From assembly GCA_023412915.1 (NCBI GenBank), contig JAEZRE010000004.1, forward strand, positions 62,001 to 126,000: a stretch of 64,000 nucleotides of DNA, in the 5' to 3' direction. Both the position numbers and the translations under genes were made by a program. This stretch comes from Bacillota bacterium. GTDB taxonomy: Bacteria > Bacillota > Clostridia > Acetivibrionales > DTU013. The notes below the pieces were generated by a model. That model saw nothing but the letters and a program-made list of their open reading frames with translations, did no database searches and had not been told where the DNA came from. Of the stretch, positions 1 to 8,445 are shown piece after piece; positions within the stretch are counted from its first letter, which is position 1, and each line of letters opens with the position of its first letter.

Positions 1-2
1 GC

Positions 3-806
3 GGTATGCAGGTAGATTTGAAATTCAATGCCGCGGGACAGCAGAAGTTCGCTGATGCTACCGGAAGGCTTGTAGGAAAGCAAATTGCTATTTTCATGGA
101 CGAACAGTTTATATCTGAAGCTCAGGTTCAATCACATATCACTTCAGGCGATGCAAGAATAACACTCGGCACCTCGTCTGATAACGTCGCTACAGCGGAA
201 GCGAAGGATCTGGCCGATACGATCAGATCAGGCGCGCTGCCGTTCAAGCTCGAAGCAAAGCAGATCAACTCGATCAGCCCTCTGCTCGGAAGAGGTGCGC
301 TTGATATTACGATAAAGGCATTTATCGTGGCATTCCTGCTGATCGCCTTTTTCATGATCTTCTATTACAGACTGCCCGGTCTTATAGCGTCGATCGCGCT
401 TTTCTCACTTGCAATAATGACGCTGCTTGCGATCTCCTGGCTCAACATCACGATGACAATATCCGGTCTGGCCGGCGTTGTGTTGGGTGTCGGCATGGGC
501 GTCGATGCGAACGTCATCATATTTGAACGAATAAAGGAAGAAATGCGTGCCGGAAAGACAGTAAAGGCATCTATCGACCTTGGTTTCCAAAGGGCATTGT
601 CAGCCATCATCGACGGTAACGTAACGACTTTGATTGTAGCTGTAATAATGGGATATTTCGGTACAGGTATCATGGTTTCATTTGCATATACACTGTTTGC
701 CGGCGTACTCATCAGCTTCTTCACAGCAATCACGCTTACGAAGACCATGATGAACGGCATAGCGGATTTCGACGCAGCCAAGAGACCTTGGCTGTATGGA
801 ATATAA
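3..806 (+). CDS. secD: Protein translocase subunit SecD, C-terminal part (gene starts before the window)
   Basis: The reading frame is open from the left edge, so the gene is cut by the window and only the last part (about 266 residues) is visible. SecD with SecF forms the membrane complex that uses proton motive force to help SecYEG export proteins. Visible are the end of the periplasmic-type domain (P1 region) and a block of hydrophobic segments carrying the conserved SecD/RND signature VDANVIIFERIKEE near visible residues 166-179. The gene is followed after 15 bases by secF with its own Shine-Dalgarno, the usual secD-secF order. An ATG near base 6 is internal to the family alignment and is unlikely to be the true start. 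Confidence 0.95.
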   Translation, partial: GMQVDLKFNAAGQQKFADATGRLVGKQIAIFMDEQFISEAQVQSHITSGDARITLGTSSDNVATAEAKDLADTIRSGALPFKLEAKQINSISPLLGRGALDITIKAFIVAFLLIAFFMIFYYRLPGLIASIALFSLAIMTLLAISWLNITMTISGLAGVVLGVGMGVDANVIIFERIKEEMRAGKTVKASIDLGFQRALSAIIDGNVTTLIVAVIMGYFGTGIMVSFAYTLFAGVLISFFTAITLTKTMMNGIADFDAAKRPWLYGI

Positions 807-821
807 GGGGGAGGCGCAGAC

Positions 822-1778
822 ATGGTAGATTTAATGGCTAAAAAGAATATCTTTTTTGTACTGTCCATCCTCATTTTCCTTACGGGTATCGTTGCCACAT
901 TTGTCAACGGTGTGAAGTTGGACATACAGTTCCAGGGCGGAACGATAATGCAGATACAGATGCCTAACGACAATTTTGATACGGAACGCGCGGGTGCTAT
1001 CGTGGAGAGCACGATCGGAAAACGTGCGAGCGTGCAGAAATCGACTACGTACAATCCTGACGATCCGTCTAAGGAAATAACGCTTATGGTTCTGAACATA
1101 GGCAGTAGTCAGACACTGAACGATACCGAAAGAGCCGATGTGCTCACTGCTTTGAGGAAGGAATTCAATATACCCAATGAAGCCCAGATCACGGTAAACA
1201 GCGTCGCTCCGTTCATAGGAGACGAGATCAAGACGAATGCAACGTATGCGATCATACTGTCCGCGATTATCATAATACTTTATGTATGGTACAGGTTCAG
1301 GATAATGCATGGACTTTCCGCGGGTGTTTTCGCAGTACTGGCACTCGTTCACGACTGCTTCGTTATGTATGCCGTTTATGTCCTGTTCCGCATACCGATC
1401 AACGACTCGTTCGTCGCCGCGGTTCTGACTATTATAGGTTATTCGATCAACGATACGGTTGTCATATACGACAGAATAAGAGAGAATACGAGGATACTGC
1501 GCAAGATGCCTATACACGAGCTTGTCAACAAGAGCGTCATGCAGACACTGGCAAGATCGATCAACACCTCGATTTGCACACTGTTAAGCGTTGTAATACT
1601 TTACGTCTTTGCTGCATACTTCAACATCTCGTCACTCAAGGATTTCTCATTCCCGCTGGTTGTCGGTATCATAAGCGGCTGCTATTCGACGATATTCATC
1701 GCTAGCCCTCTGTATATGGTATGGCAGGAGAGGAACCTCAAAAAGAAAGCTGCTGCACGCAAGGCTGCAAAAGCTTGA
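822..1778 (+). CDS. secF: Protein translocase subunit SecF
   Basis: SecF, partner of SecD in the accessory export complex of the cytoplasmic membrane. It is 318 residues, normal for the separate SecF of clostridia. An N-terminal membrane segment is followed by an extracytoplasmic domain (about residues 30-135) and five further hydrophobic segments. The conserved cytoplasmic motif VVIYDRIRENTR lies near residue 213, the equivalent of the SecD motif. The C-terminus is Lys/Ala-rich and cytoplasmic. The ATG at 822 follows a GGGGGAGG ribosome binding site; a second ATG four codons in is possible. It is co-transcribed with secD and ends at a terminator-like hairpin. Confidence 0.96.
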   Translation: MVDLMAKKNIFFVLSILIFLTGIVATFVNGVKLDIQFQGGTIMQIQMPNDNFDTERAGAIVESTIGKRASVQKSTTYNPDDPSKEITLMVLNIGSSQTLNDTERADVLTALRKEFNIPNEAQITVNSVAPFIGDEIKTNATYAIILSAIIIILYVWYRFRIMHGLSAGVFAVLALVHDCFVMYAVYVLFRIPINDSFVAAVLTIIGYSINDTVVIYDRIRENTRILRKMPIHELVNKSVMQTLARSINTSICTLLSVVILYVFAAYFNISSLKDFSFPLVVGIISGCYSTIFIASPLYMVWQERNLKKKAAARKAAKA

Positions 1779-1813
1779 AAAGAGATCAAACAATAAGACA
1801 ATAGTAGAACATG

Positions 1814-1857
1814 GAGCCGGTATATTCGATACATTCGATATGCCGGTTCTTTTAATT
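1814..1857 (+). terminator. Intrinsic terminator after secF
   Basis: An inverted repeat with arms around GAGCCGGTATA and TATGCCGGTTC is followed by a T-rich tract. It lies just downstream of secF and probably ends the secDF transcript. Confidence 0.7.
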
Positions 1858-1863
1858 TAAACG

Positions 1864-1937
1864 CTGAAACGCGGGGATGGTTCTTTTGTTTCGTTTTGCG
1901 AGTAAAACGAAACAAAAGAATCGTCCCTGCGTTTCAG
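1864..1937 (+). repeat. 34-bp-arm palindromic element (REP/MITE-like hairpin)
   Basis: Two 34-base arms (1864-1897 and 1904-1937) are separated by six bases, GCGAGT. Thirty-one of 34 positions are Watson-Crick. The other three would be G-U pairs in RNA read from the plus strand but C-A mismatches on the opposite strand, so selection or origin as a plus-strand RNA fold is suggested. The left arm contains GGGGATGGTTCTTTTGTTTC, a word type I associate with dispersed clostridial palindromes. No transposase is nearby. It could also act as a strong transcript end or stabiliser. Confidence 0.75.
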
Positions 1938-2031
1938 TTAAATAAAATTGGATGTAGAGAAATATGGAATATTGTGCTAATATGTTTTTAATAAAGTGGA
2001 ATATACTTTCTTTACAAAAGGAGAAATGTTA

Positions 2032-2880
2032 ATGAGCAATCCTATAATTTTAGACGGCGCAAAGCTGGCAAAGGAAATAGAAGCCGAACTCGGTGCAAGA
2101 GTGGCCAAAATAAAGGAAAAGACAGGAATAACTCCTGTTCTGGCTACGATCCTGGTAGGAAACAACCCGGCTTCAGTCACATATGTGCGTATGAAGGGAA
2201 ATGCCTGCAAACGCGTGGGGCTCGAATCACTAAAGGTGGAAATGCCCGAAAACACTACGACTGACGAACTGGTTGCGAAAATAGAAGAACTAAACAGGGA
2301 TGAAAGGGTGCATGGAATTCTGCTACAGCATCCCGTGCCGGAGCAAATCGATGAACAGAAATGCTTCAATACGATATCGGTCAAAAAGGATGTGGATGGA
2401 GTCAATACGGATTCCTTCGGCAGGATGACAATGAAGCTCGACGCCTATAAAAGTGCGACGCCGCTGTCAATTATGACCATTCTCAAATATTACAACATAG
2501 ATATTGCGGGAAAGGAAGCAGTAGTTGTGGGCAGAAGTCCTATTTTGGGCAAGCCGGTAGCGATGCTGCTGCTTAATGAAAACGCGACGGTAACGGTTTG
2601 TCATTCTAAAACCGAAAACCTTCCGGAGATAGTCAGAAGGGCCGATATAGTTGTAGGCGCTGTAGGCAAGCCCAGATTCATCAAGGCTGACTGGGTAAAG
2701 GAAGGTGCGGTACTTGTGGATGCGGGTTACAACCCGGGCAATGTCGGGGATATTGACCTGGAAAACGCCGCTGCGAAATCCTCCGCTTATACGCCGGTTC
2801 CCGGAGGGGTCGGACCGATGACCATAACAAGCCTTATGCGGCAGACGGTAGAGGCGGCTGAAAAAGCTTACAGGATTTAG
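2032..2880 (+). CDS. folD: Bifunctional methylenetetrahydrofolate dehydrogenase / methenyltetrahydrofolate cyclohydrolase FolD
   Basis: Interconverts 5,10-methylene-, methenyl- and 10-formyl-tetrahydrofolate with NADP(H) in the cytosol. This supplies one-carbon units for purines and, in acetogenic or amino-acid fermenting clostridia, links to one-carbon flow. It is about 282 residues, the normal length. The catalytic Lys sits in YVRMKGNAC (about residue 55), the substrate loop is a GILLQHPVP variant of QLPLP, DVDGVN follows, and the Rossmann signature is GRSPILGKP. The folate-site motif PVPGGVGPMT is near the C-terminus. The ATG at 2032 is preferred because AAAGGAG ends eight bases before it; upstream in-frame ATGs at 1996 and 2026 are less well placed. 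Confidence 0.96.
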   Translation: MSNPIILDGAKLAKEIEAELGARVAKIKEKTGITPVLATILVGNNPASVTYVRMKGNACKRVGLESLKVEMPENTTTDELVAKIEELNRDERVHGILLQHPVPEQIDEQKCFNTISVKKDVDGVNTDSFGRMTMKLDAYKSATPLSIMTILKYYNIDIAGKEAVVVGRSPILGKPVAMLLLNENATVTVCHSKTENLPEIVRRADIVVGAVGKPRFIKADWVKEGAVLVDAGYNPGNVGDIDLENAAAKSSAYTPVPGGVGPMTITSLMRQTVEAAEKAYRI

Positions 2881-2901
2881 CGGTATCCAGCGTAAACATA
2901 A

Positions 2902-2961
2902 ACGTGAATGTAGACGTGAATATACTCGCAAATACAAACGTGAATATACTCGCAAATATAA
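2902..2961 (+). repeat. Short tandem repeat in the folD-proC gap
   Basis: Two adjacent 24-base units (2914-2937 and 2938-2961) differ at one base and are preceded by a 12-base partial unit (2902-2913). The unit begins ACGTGAATATACTCGC. A degenerate tail of AAACG-type words continues to about 3000. The function is not evident; it may be a slipped-strand duplication in an AT-rich spacer. Confidence 0.8.
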
Positions 2962-3029
2962 ACGGAAGACATTAACGTAAAATACAAACGCAAAAACAAC
3001 GGATATAGCAAAGTCAGGCAGGAAAGCAG

Positions 3030-3869
3030 GTGGGTCGGGTGATAAGGGTCGGTTTGATAGGTTTCGGCAGTATGGGAAGCATGCTGGTCAATGCTTTCAT
3101 CAGGTCGGGTGCACTGACTTCGGATGAAATTATAGTGTCGACACGGACAAAAAGTAAACTGGATGCACTTAAAAACCAATGGGGAGATATCGTCATAGCC
3201 GGGGATAACGCCGAAGCCGCAAGACAGGCAAGATACATATTCGTATGCGTAAAAGCTTCGGAAATGAAGGAGGTTATCCTGGAAATCAAAAACTGCCTCG
3301 AACCGGGTTCGATTATCATTTCGACGTCCGGCGCCGTTAAGATAAGGCATATTGAAAAGCTTTCTCAGAGAAAAGCGGTAAAGCTCATACCAAGTATTAC
3401 CTCCGAGGTATTGTCCGGTATATCCCTGGTTTGTTTCGGAAACGGAATTGCAGAAGCTGATAAGGAATTCATCGAAACGATACTGAACAAAATAAGCAGC
3501 GTTAAAATCGTAAAAGAGGCTGATATTGGGTTTGCCAGTGAGCTGACGAGCTGCATGCCGGGGCTTATGGCGAAGATTTTCAAAGAGCTGTCGGATTCGG
3601 CCAAGCTTCACGATTGCGGCCTGACCGACAGTGAAATAGACGAAATGCTCGTTTCGACTTTGTACGGCGCCGCCAAGCTATTTTATGAGGCCGGGCTGAG
3701 CTTCGAGGATATCGTGGGGCGTGTTGCCACAAAAGGCGGAATAACCGAAGAAGGCGCAAAAGTACTGGGTTCGGGGTTGCCGCCAATATTCCGGGAGATG
3801 TTCGAGGTTACGCTGAATAAACGGAAGGCAGTAATGGAGCGTACTGATAACTTGTTCGATAACAGCTGA
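3030..3869 (+). CDS. Pyrroline-5-carboxylate reductase family protein (ProC/ComER-like)
   Basis: Rossmann-fold reductase of 279 residues. The N-terminus has the dinucleotide motif GFGSMGS (about residues 10-16), and the C-terminal half carries the family helical signature TKGGITEEGAKVL, equivalent to the GGTTEEG motif of P5C reductase. ProC makes proline from pyrroline-5-carboxylate with NAD(P)H. The ComER subgroup of spore formers has the same fold but is linked to competence or sporulation, and the divergence seen here (SCMPG in place of the usual SGSGPAY-type segment) makes that subgroup plausible. The start is GTG 3030 after AGGAAAG; another GTG at 3039 is possible. It stands apart from other proline genes. 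Confidence 0.8.
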   Translation: MGRVIRVGLIGFGSMGSMLVNAFIRSGALTSDEIIVSTRTKSKLDALKNQWGDIVIAGDNAEAARQARYIFVCVKASEMKEVILEIKNCLEPGSIIISTSGAVKIRHIEKLSQRKAVKLIPSITSEVLSGISLVCFGNGIAEADKEFIETILNKISSVKIVKEADIGFASELTSCMPGLMAKIFKELSDSAKLHDCGLTDSEIDEMLVSTLYGAAKLFYEAGLSFEDIVGRVATKGGITEEGAKVLGSGLPPIFREMFEVTLNKRKAVMERTDNLFDNS

Positions 3870-3922
3870 GAATTTCCAGCGGCGATGTAAACGTCGCAGG
3901 AACAATGGAAGAAGGTGACCTG

Positions 3923-4471
3923 ATGCTTTGCCCTATATGTAAAAGTGCGGTACTGGAGGACAAGGAGCTTGAAGGCGGTTTGAGGACAGCCGTATGTCCT
4001 GTATGCAGCGGTAGCTGGGTACGCTACCCCGATTATGAAGAGTGGAAAAATAACGATCACACTAATATCGATACCGGAAATTTTAAAATTAAAGAAGAAG
4101 GCAGGGAGTCGAAAAAGGCCTGCCTTTGCCCTGATTGCGGAAGGATCATGATAAAGCACAGGGTATCGGCTAAACTGCCGTTTATGCTCGATCATTGCAA
4201 TAGCTGCGGAGGTATATGGCTTTATAGGGGAGAATGGGAATCGATCATGGCGTCGGGCTTGCACTTGCGGGTAAACGAATTTTTCACTACCGAATGGCAG
4301 GATTGCATACGTGAGGAAATGACCAGGACAAGGCTGGAGGAAAAATACAAGACCCGATTCGGAAAAGAGAACTATTTGAGGCTGAAGGAAATCAGGGAAT
4401 GGATACGTTCGGACGTGCACAAGGATGAGATCATAGCGTTCCTGATAGACGATGACCCATATAAAGTATGA
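3923..4471 (+). CDS. Zinc-ribbon protein (TFIIB-type zinc finger), function unknown
   Basis: About 182 residues with two zinc-ribbon units. The first has CPIC then CPVC in the first 35 residues; the second has CPDC then CNSCGG about residues 68-95. The second ribbon, with GGIWLYRGEWE, matches the zf-TFIIB-like bacterial family, often in small proteins of unknown role. The C-terminal part is charged and helical. The ATG at 3923 is chosen because AAGGTG lies correctly before it; an in-frame ATG at 3905 lacks a site. It may be co-transcribed with the proC-like gene upstream (short gap). No enzymatic role can be inferred. Confidence 0.75.
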   Translation: MLCPICKSAVLEDKELEGGLRTAVCPVCSGSWVRYPDYEEWKNNDHTNIDTGNFKIKEEGRESKKACLCPDCGRIMIKHRVSAKLPFMLDHCNSCGGIWLYRGEWESIMASGLHLRVNEFFTTEWQDCIREEMTRTRLEEKYKTRFGKENYLRLKEIREWIRSDVHKDEIIAFLIDDDPYKV

Positions 4472-4549
4472 GCCGTCCAATTAACGGTAACGGCGACGAG
4501 GCAGCCGCGGAATAATTTTGCTGATATTTCAGGGGGCGTTCGATTAAAA

Positions 4550-4966
4550 ATGGATCAATACGCAAGCAGGCTCGAGATTCGCATCGATTGGAGCGAAATA
4601 GACGCATTCGGGCACATAAACAACCTGGCAATCATGAAGTACGCCCAGTCTGCCAGGGCAAATTATCTTGACATTCTAGGCCTGATGAAAATGCAGGCCG
4701 AGCAGAAAAAGGGACCGATTCTTGCATCGATCAGCTGCCAGTTCAAAAAGCCGTTATACTACCCTGGGCAAGTAACTGTATGTACAAAAGTCGACGCCGT
4801 TAAAAACACCAGCTTCGGGCTGGTGCATGATATCTTTAGCGATAAGGGCGAACTGGTCGCACAGGCCTGCGATATCATAGTTTATTACGATTTCAGCGGA
4901 GAAACGAAGCTTGAGATACCACAGGAGCTGCGCAGCAGACTGGCAACCGGCAAAGCTGGTGTATAG
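4550..4966 (+). CDS. Acyl-CoA thioesterase family protein (hot-dog fold, 4HBT)
   Basis: 138 residues, the size of a single hot-dog domain. The N-terminal signature DWSEIDAFGHINN contains the Asp and the G-H-x-N pattern of the 4-hydroxybenzoyl-CoA thioesterase family, which hydrolyses acyl-CoA or acyl-ACP thioesters. The substrate cannot be told from sequence. The start ATG follows AGGGGGCG. Next genes on the same strand are a cyclase-family hydrolase and a Fe-S protein; the gaps are short and the genes may form one transcript. Confidence 0.85.
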   Translation: MDQYASRLEIRIDWSEIDAFGHINNLAIMKYAQSARANYLDILGLMKMQAEQKKGPILASISCQFKKPLYYPGQVTVCTKVDAVKNTSFGLVHDIFSDKGELVAQACDIIVYYDFSGETKLEIPQELRSRLATGKAGV

Positions 4967-5024
4967 AATGCGTTAAGGAAGTATAAAGCATACCTGTTAG
5001 ATTAGTCATGCAAGGAGCTTAATT

Positions 5025-5645
5025 ATGGAAAAACTGATCGATCTGTCGCAGACGATCATGAATGATATGCCCGTATATCCGGGTGATTTGGAGACAAAGC
5101 TTTACAGGGTCAATAGCTTCGAAACCGACCTTTATAACAATTTCAGGCTAGAGACCTGCATGCATGCCGGCACGCATATGGATTCGCCTATGCACATGTC
5201 AGGAGAGGCCGGTTACATATCGGGGCTGCCGTTGGAAGTCTTTTTGGCGGAAGGCTGCCTGCTCGATGTAAGAGGGCTGCGGAGGATTGGAATGAAAGAT
5301 GATTATGCGGACTGTGTAACGGAAAACAGCATTGTTCTGCTGTACACCGGTTATGACAGATTTTACGGCGAAGAGAGGTATTACTCGGATCATCCGGTCA
5401 TTGCCGAGGAGCTATGCAGTTTTTTCATAGAAAGAAAGGTCAAAGCCGTGGGGCTCGATATTCCATCGCCTGACAGGTATCCATTCGCGGTACACAGGGT
5501 ATTATTCGAAAACGGTATCTGCATCATCGAGAACCTCACAAACCTTGATAGACTGCTGAAGGTTGGGGAATTCAAAGTCATGGCCTTCCCTCTAAAGATA
5601 AACGCCGACAGCTCGCCGGTAAGAGCTGTTGCGATAATAAAATAA
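5025..5645 (+). CDS. Cyclase family protein (kynurenine formamidase-like metal-dependent hydrolase)
   Basis: 206 residues with the diagnostic metal-binding motif HAGTHMDSPMH (about residues 47-57) of the cyclase/formamidase superfamily (PF04199 type). Later conserved segments include LLYTGYDR and GLDIPSPD. Members hydrolyse N-formyl-kynurenine or act on polyketide or isatin-type substrates. No tryptophan degradation gene is nearby, so the substrate is unknown. Start ATG after AAGGAG. Confidence 0.85.
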   Translation: MEKLIDLSQTIMNDMPVYPGDLETKLYRVNSFETDLYNNFRLETCMHAGTHMDSPMHMSGEAGYISGLPLEVFLAEGCLLDVRGLRRIGMKDDYADCVTENSIVLLYTGYDRFYGEERYYSDHPVIAEELCSFFIERKVKAVGLDIPSPDRYPFAVHRVLFENGICIIENLTNLDRLLKVGEFKVMAFPLKINADSSPVRAVAIIK

Positions 5646-5667
5646 ATGCGCAATATGGAGGTTTGAA

Positions 5668-6372
5668 ATGAAACTGACTTCAGCCGTTATAAAAGCAAAG
5701 GCTTCAGAACTGGGCTTCCACCTTTGCGGCATCGCCCCTGTTGAAAGATTCACGGGTCTGGGGATCAAAACAGATCCGCTGGCAGTATTTGCGGAATGCA
5801 AATCGGTTATCGTTGTCGCTATGAAATTTCTTGGAAGTACACTGAAGGCTTCATCAACGATACCTTATACCATACTGCGGAACGGACTCAGCCGCGAGAT
5901 AGACACTAAGACGACGGAGTTGTCCTATTTTATAGAGGAGCATGATCTGCTTGCGGTTCCGACAGGCGCTATCGAACCCTGCAATTACGATAATGAAATA
6001 AAAAAGACGGTTGGCCTGATATCTCTTAAAAATGCTGCCTACTTGGCCGGACTCGGCGTAATCGGCAAAAACACGCTGCTAATAACGCCGAAATACGGTA
6101 ATATGGTATGGCTTGGCGCTGTCCTTACAAATGCGGAACTGGAGCCCGATCCCGTAATGGAATACAATCCCTGCAAAGAATCCTGCGGCGTGTGCATTTC
6201 CAACTGCCCTGTGCAGGCTTTGGATGGCAGCAAATTTATAGATCAGATGAAATGCTGGAATTATGCGTTCGGAGAAGAGGACGGAGGAGAGTGGAGGATC
6301 AAGTGTTTCAAATGCCGGGCGGTCTGCCCGTACTCGAAGGGGTTTAAACTGCGGGAGAACGCAGGAGTATAG
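5668..6372 (+). CDS. Epoxyqueuosine reductase-like 4Fe-4S protein (short form)
   Basis: 234 residues, shorter than true QueG (about 380). The N-terminal domain resembles QueG, and the C-terminal part has two cysteine groups: CKESCGVCISNCP and CFKCRAVCP, each fitting a 4Fe-4S cluster, plus an extra Cys in KCW. QueG reduces epoxyqueuosine in tRNA using cobalamin and two clusters; this short homologue lacks the C-terminal HEAT-like tRNA-binding part. It may therefore be a related redox protein with another substrate. Start ATG after TGGAGG, 22 bases after the upstream gene. Confidence 0.75.
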   Translation: MKLTSAVIKAKASELGFHLCGIAPVERFTGLGIKTDPLAVFAECKSVIVVAMKFLGSTLKASSTIPYTILRNGLSREIDTKTTELSYFIEEHDLLAVPTGAIEPCNYDNEIKKTVGLISLKNAAYLAGLGVIGKNTLLITPKYGNMVWLGAVLTNAELEPDPVMEYNPCKESCGVCISNCPVQALDGSKFIDQMKCWNYAFGEEDGGEWRIKCFKCRAVCPYSKGFKLRENAGV

Positions 6373-6411
6373 GGGGAGAAGCCACAGGAGTAAAGGAGGG
6401 CGAAACTAAAA

Positions 6412-7068
6412 ATGGAACTTGAAAGGATGGACAGCTTTTTTAACGCCAGGGCGGATTCTTATGACAACCATATGTTGAAAGAAATGGGTTTGTCTGAATT
6501 CTATGATGAAATAGAAGGCGGCCTGAAGGACTGCCATAAGCTTGATAAACTTCTGGACCTGGGTTGCGGAACAGGTCTTGAGCTTGAAGGGCTGTTCCGT
6601 GTCAATGGAAAAGCCGAAGTAACAGCAATTGACCTGTCTGAAGGAATGCTTAAGCTGCTAAAGGAGAAATTTCCGGACAAACGAGGTCAAATAGAATTAA
6701 TCCACGGTTCCTATATGGAGACGGATTTCGGGTGTGAAGTCTATGATTGTGTTCTTACTACTTATTCCTTGCATCATTTTGAAGCTGAAGAGAAGCTTGC
6801 TCTTTACAGGAGGATACACGATTCGCTCAAAAAGGGCGGATGCTTTATAGAAGGCGATTATACGGCAAAAACACAGGAAGAGGAGAGGGAACTCATCTCT
6901 CTGAACAGGAAGCTCCGGCAGGAAGCCGGCATAGACGGAGGTTTTTATCATATCGATATACCCCTTGCCGTCGAAACGCAGCTGAAGGTGCTCAAGGAAG
7001 CCGGATTCAGCAGGACGAAGATCCGGAGTAAATGGGAGAAAACTGCAATTTTCATAAGCGATAAATAG
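6412..7068 (+). CDS. Class I SAM-dependent methyltransferase
   Basis: 218 residues. The SAM-binding motif LLDLGCGTG lies near residue 46, followed by the acidic strand end AIDLSEGML and the post-motif GSYMETDF. Family-typical helices follow (LYRRIHDSLKKGG). The substrate is not predictable. It sits 13 bases before a second, unrelated-looking methyltransferase, likely in the same transcript. Start ATG after GGAGGGCG. Confidence 0.85.
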   Translation: MELERMDSFFNARADSYDNHMLKEMGLSEFYDEIEGGLKDCHKLDKLLDLGCGTGLELEGLFRVNGKAEVTAIDLSEGMLKLLKEKFPDKRGQIELIHGSYMETDFGCEVYDCVLTTYSLHHFEAEEKLALYRRIHDSLKKGGCFIEGDYTAKTQEEERELISLNRKLRQEAGIDGGFYHIDIPLAVETQLKVLKEAGFSRTKIRSKWEKTAIFISDK

Positions 7069-7081
7069 AACGGAGCGGTTT

Positions 7082-7834
7082 ATGGATAACAGGGACAAGT
7101 TTACCAACAAGGCGGCGAACTATGCAAAGTACCGACCGTCATACCCGGAGGGATTTATCGATTACCTCATGTATGAAGTTGGTATGGCGAGGCGCACCAT
7201 CGCGGACATAGGCGCCGGGACAGGCATTCTTACGAGACTGCTGGCAGATAAGGCCGGAAAGGTAATCGCGGTCGAGCCGAACAGGGATATGCTTGAAGTA
7301 TGCCTTGAGCACTGCCGGATGTGCGGCAATTTCACCGCATTGGACACCAGTGCGGAGAAAACGGGGCTGCCTGAACATTCTGTCGATTTTATAACAGTTG
7401 CGCAGGCTTTCCACTGGTTCGACAGGGAAAAGGCCAAAATTGAGTTCCGCCGGATTTTAATACAGAACGGTAAAGTGACGTTGGTATGGAACAGCAGGTC
7501 GGCGGAAAATGAATTCATCAAAGAAAACGATCTACTTTTAAGAAGATTGTGTCCCACGTTCGCAGGTTTTTCGGGCGGGGGCGGAACAGAACTGGATCAG
7601 TACGTAGATTTTTTCAAAGACGGCTGCTGTGATTACAGAGTATTCGATTATGACAGATATCTGACGCTGGAGGAGTATATCGGCGGAAGTCTTTCGGCTT
7701 CATATGCTCCTCTTGAGAGCGATCCCGGCTATGAGGAATTCATAAAAGGCTTGAAATCGCTGTTCTACAAGTACAGCAGCGGCGGAAAGCTGCTATTGCC
7801 GAACAAAACCTACAGCTACACGGGAGAAATTTAA
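7082..7834 (+). CDS. Class I SAM-dependent methyltransferase
   Basis: 250 residues. The N-terminus NKAANYAKYRPSYP is typical of UbiE/MT-11 type small-molecule methyltransferases. The SAM motif is ADIGAGTGILTRLL (about residues 41-54) with VEPNRDML after it, then VAQAFHWFD, the usual fourth motif. The substrate is unknown. The ATG is at 7082 after GGAGCGG. The next gene begins 2 bases after its stop, indicating translational coupling. Confidence 0.87.
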   Translation: MDNRDKFTNKAANYAKYRPSYPEGFIDYLMYEVGMARRTIADIGAGTGILTRLLADKAGKVIAVEPNRDMLEVCLEHCRMCGNFTALDTSAEKTGLPEHSVDFITVAQAFHWFDREKAKIEFRRILIQNGKVTLVWNSRSAENEFIKENDLLLRRLCPTFAGFSGGGGTELDQYVDFFKDGCCDYRVFDYDRYLTLEEYIGGSLSASYAPLESDPGYEEFIKGLKSLFYKYSSGGKLLLPNKTYSYTGEI

Positions 7835-7836
7835 TC

Positions 7837-8445
7837 ATGGAAAAGGATTCAAGCTTGTCGGGTAAAAAGACCTCCGAAATTTGGCTGTTGGCTGCGATAC
7901 TGATAATTGCGGACCAGACGATCAAACTGATAATCCGGTATAACTTTTTACAGCTGCGCTTCGATATAGTCGGCGGATTGTTGTATTTCCAACCGCTGCA
8001 CAATACGAAGCTGTCATGGATCAATTCGCTATTCGGGACTAACGTGGGGTTTCTGCCGCACGTCATCACGAATATGCTGATACTTATCCTTCTGGTGTGG
8101 GGACGCCGCTACGCCAAAAGTATCCGCAGCATCCCCATGCCGGTGGAGTATTCGTTTACTTTCATTCTGGCCGGCGCTATATGCTCCGTAATAGATAAAA
8201 TATTCTGGGGAGGGAGTCTCGATTTTATCGGACTATTTTCCTGGTTCATATTCGATACTAAAGATCTTTATATAACGGCAGGGGTAACGATTTTTGCCGT
8301 TTATACCCTGTCATACTCTTTCAAAAACCCGAAGGTGGAAAACGGCGGTACGACAGACGATATGCAGCTTGTAAAGGATTTTATCGGTTTCATGGGAAAG
8401 GATGTCGGGAGGTTATATGGAAAAATCTTTGGAAGGCATGACTAA
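7837..8445 (+). CDS. Signal peptidase II-like membrane protein (LspA paralogue)
   Basis: 202 residues with four hydrophobic segments. Landmarks align with LspA: ADQTIKLIIR for IDRISKY, HNTKLSWINSLFG for the HKNPGAAWG region, ICSVIDKIFWGGSLDF for FGNYIDRLLEGKVTDF, and FDTKDLYITAG for FNAADIAVTCG. Both catalytic-type Asp residues appear kept, while the first Asn is Ser and the second motif Asn is Asp. A 50-residue polar tail follows the last membrane segment, unlike LspA. A canonical lspA is elsewhere in the window (41673-42131). It may be a specialised lipoprotein peptidase or a non-catalytic relative. Confidence 0.7.
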   Translation: MEKDSSLSGKKTSEIWLLAAILIIADQTIKLIIRYNFLQLRFDIVGGLLYFQPLHNTKLSWINSLFGTNVGFLPHVITNMLILILLVWGRRYAKSIRSIPMPVEYSFTFILAGAICSVIDKIFWGGSLDFIGLFSWFIFDTKDLYITAGVTIFAVYTLSYSFKNPKVENGGTTDDMQLVKDFIGFMGKDVGRLYGKIFGRHD

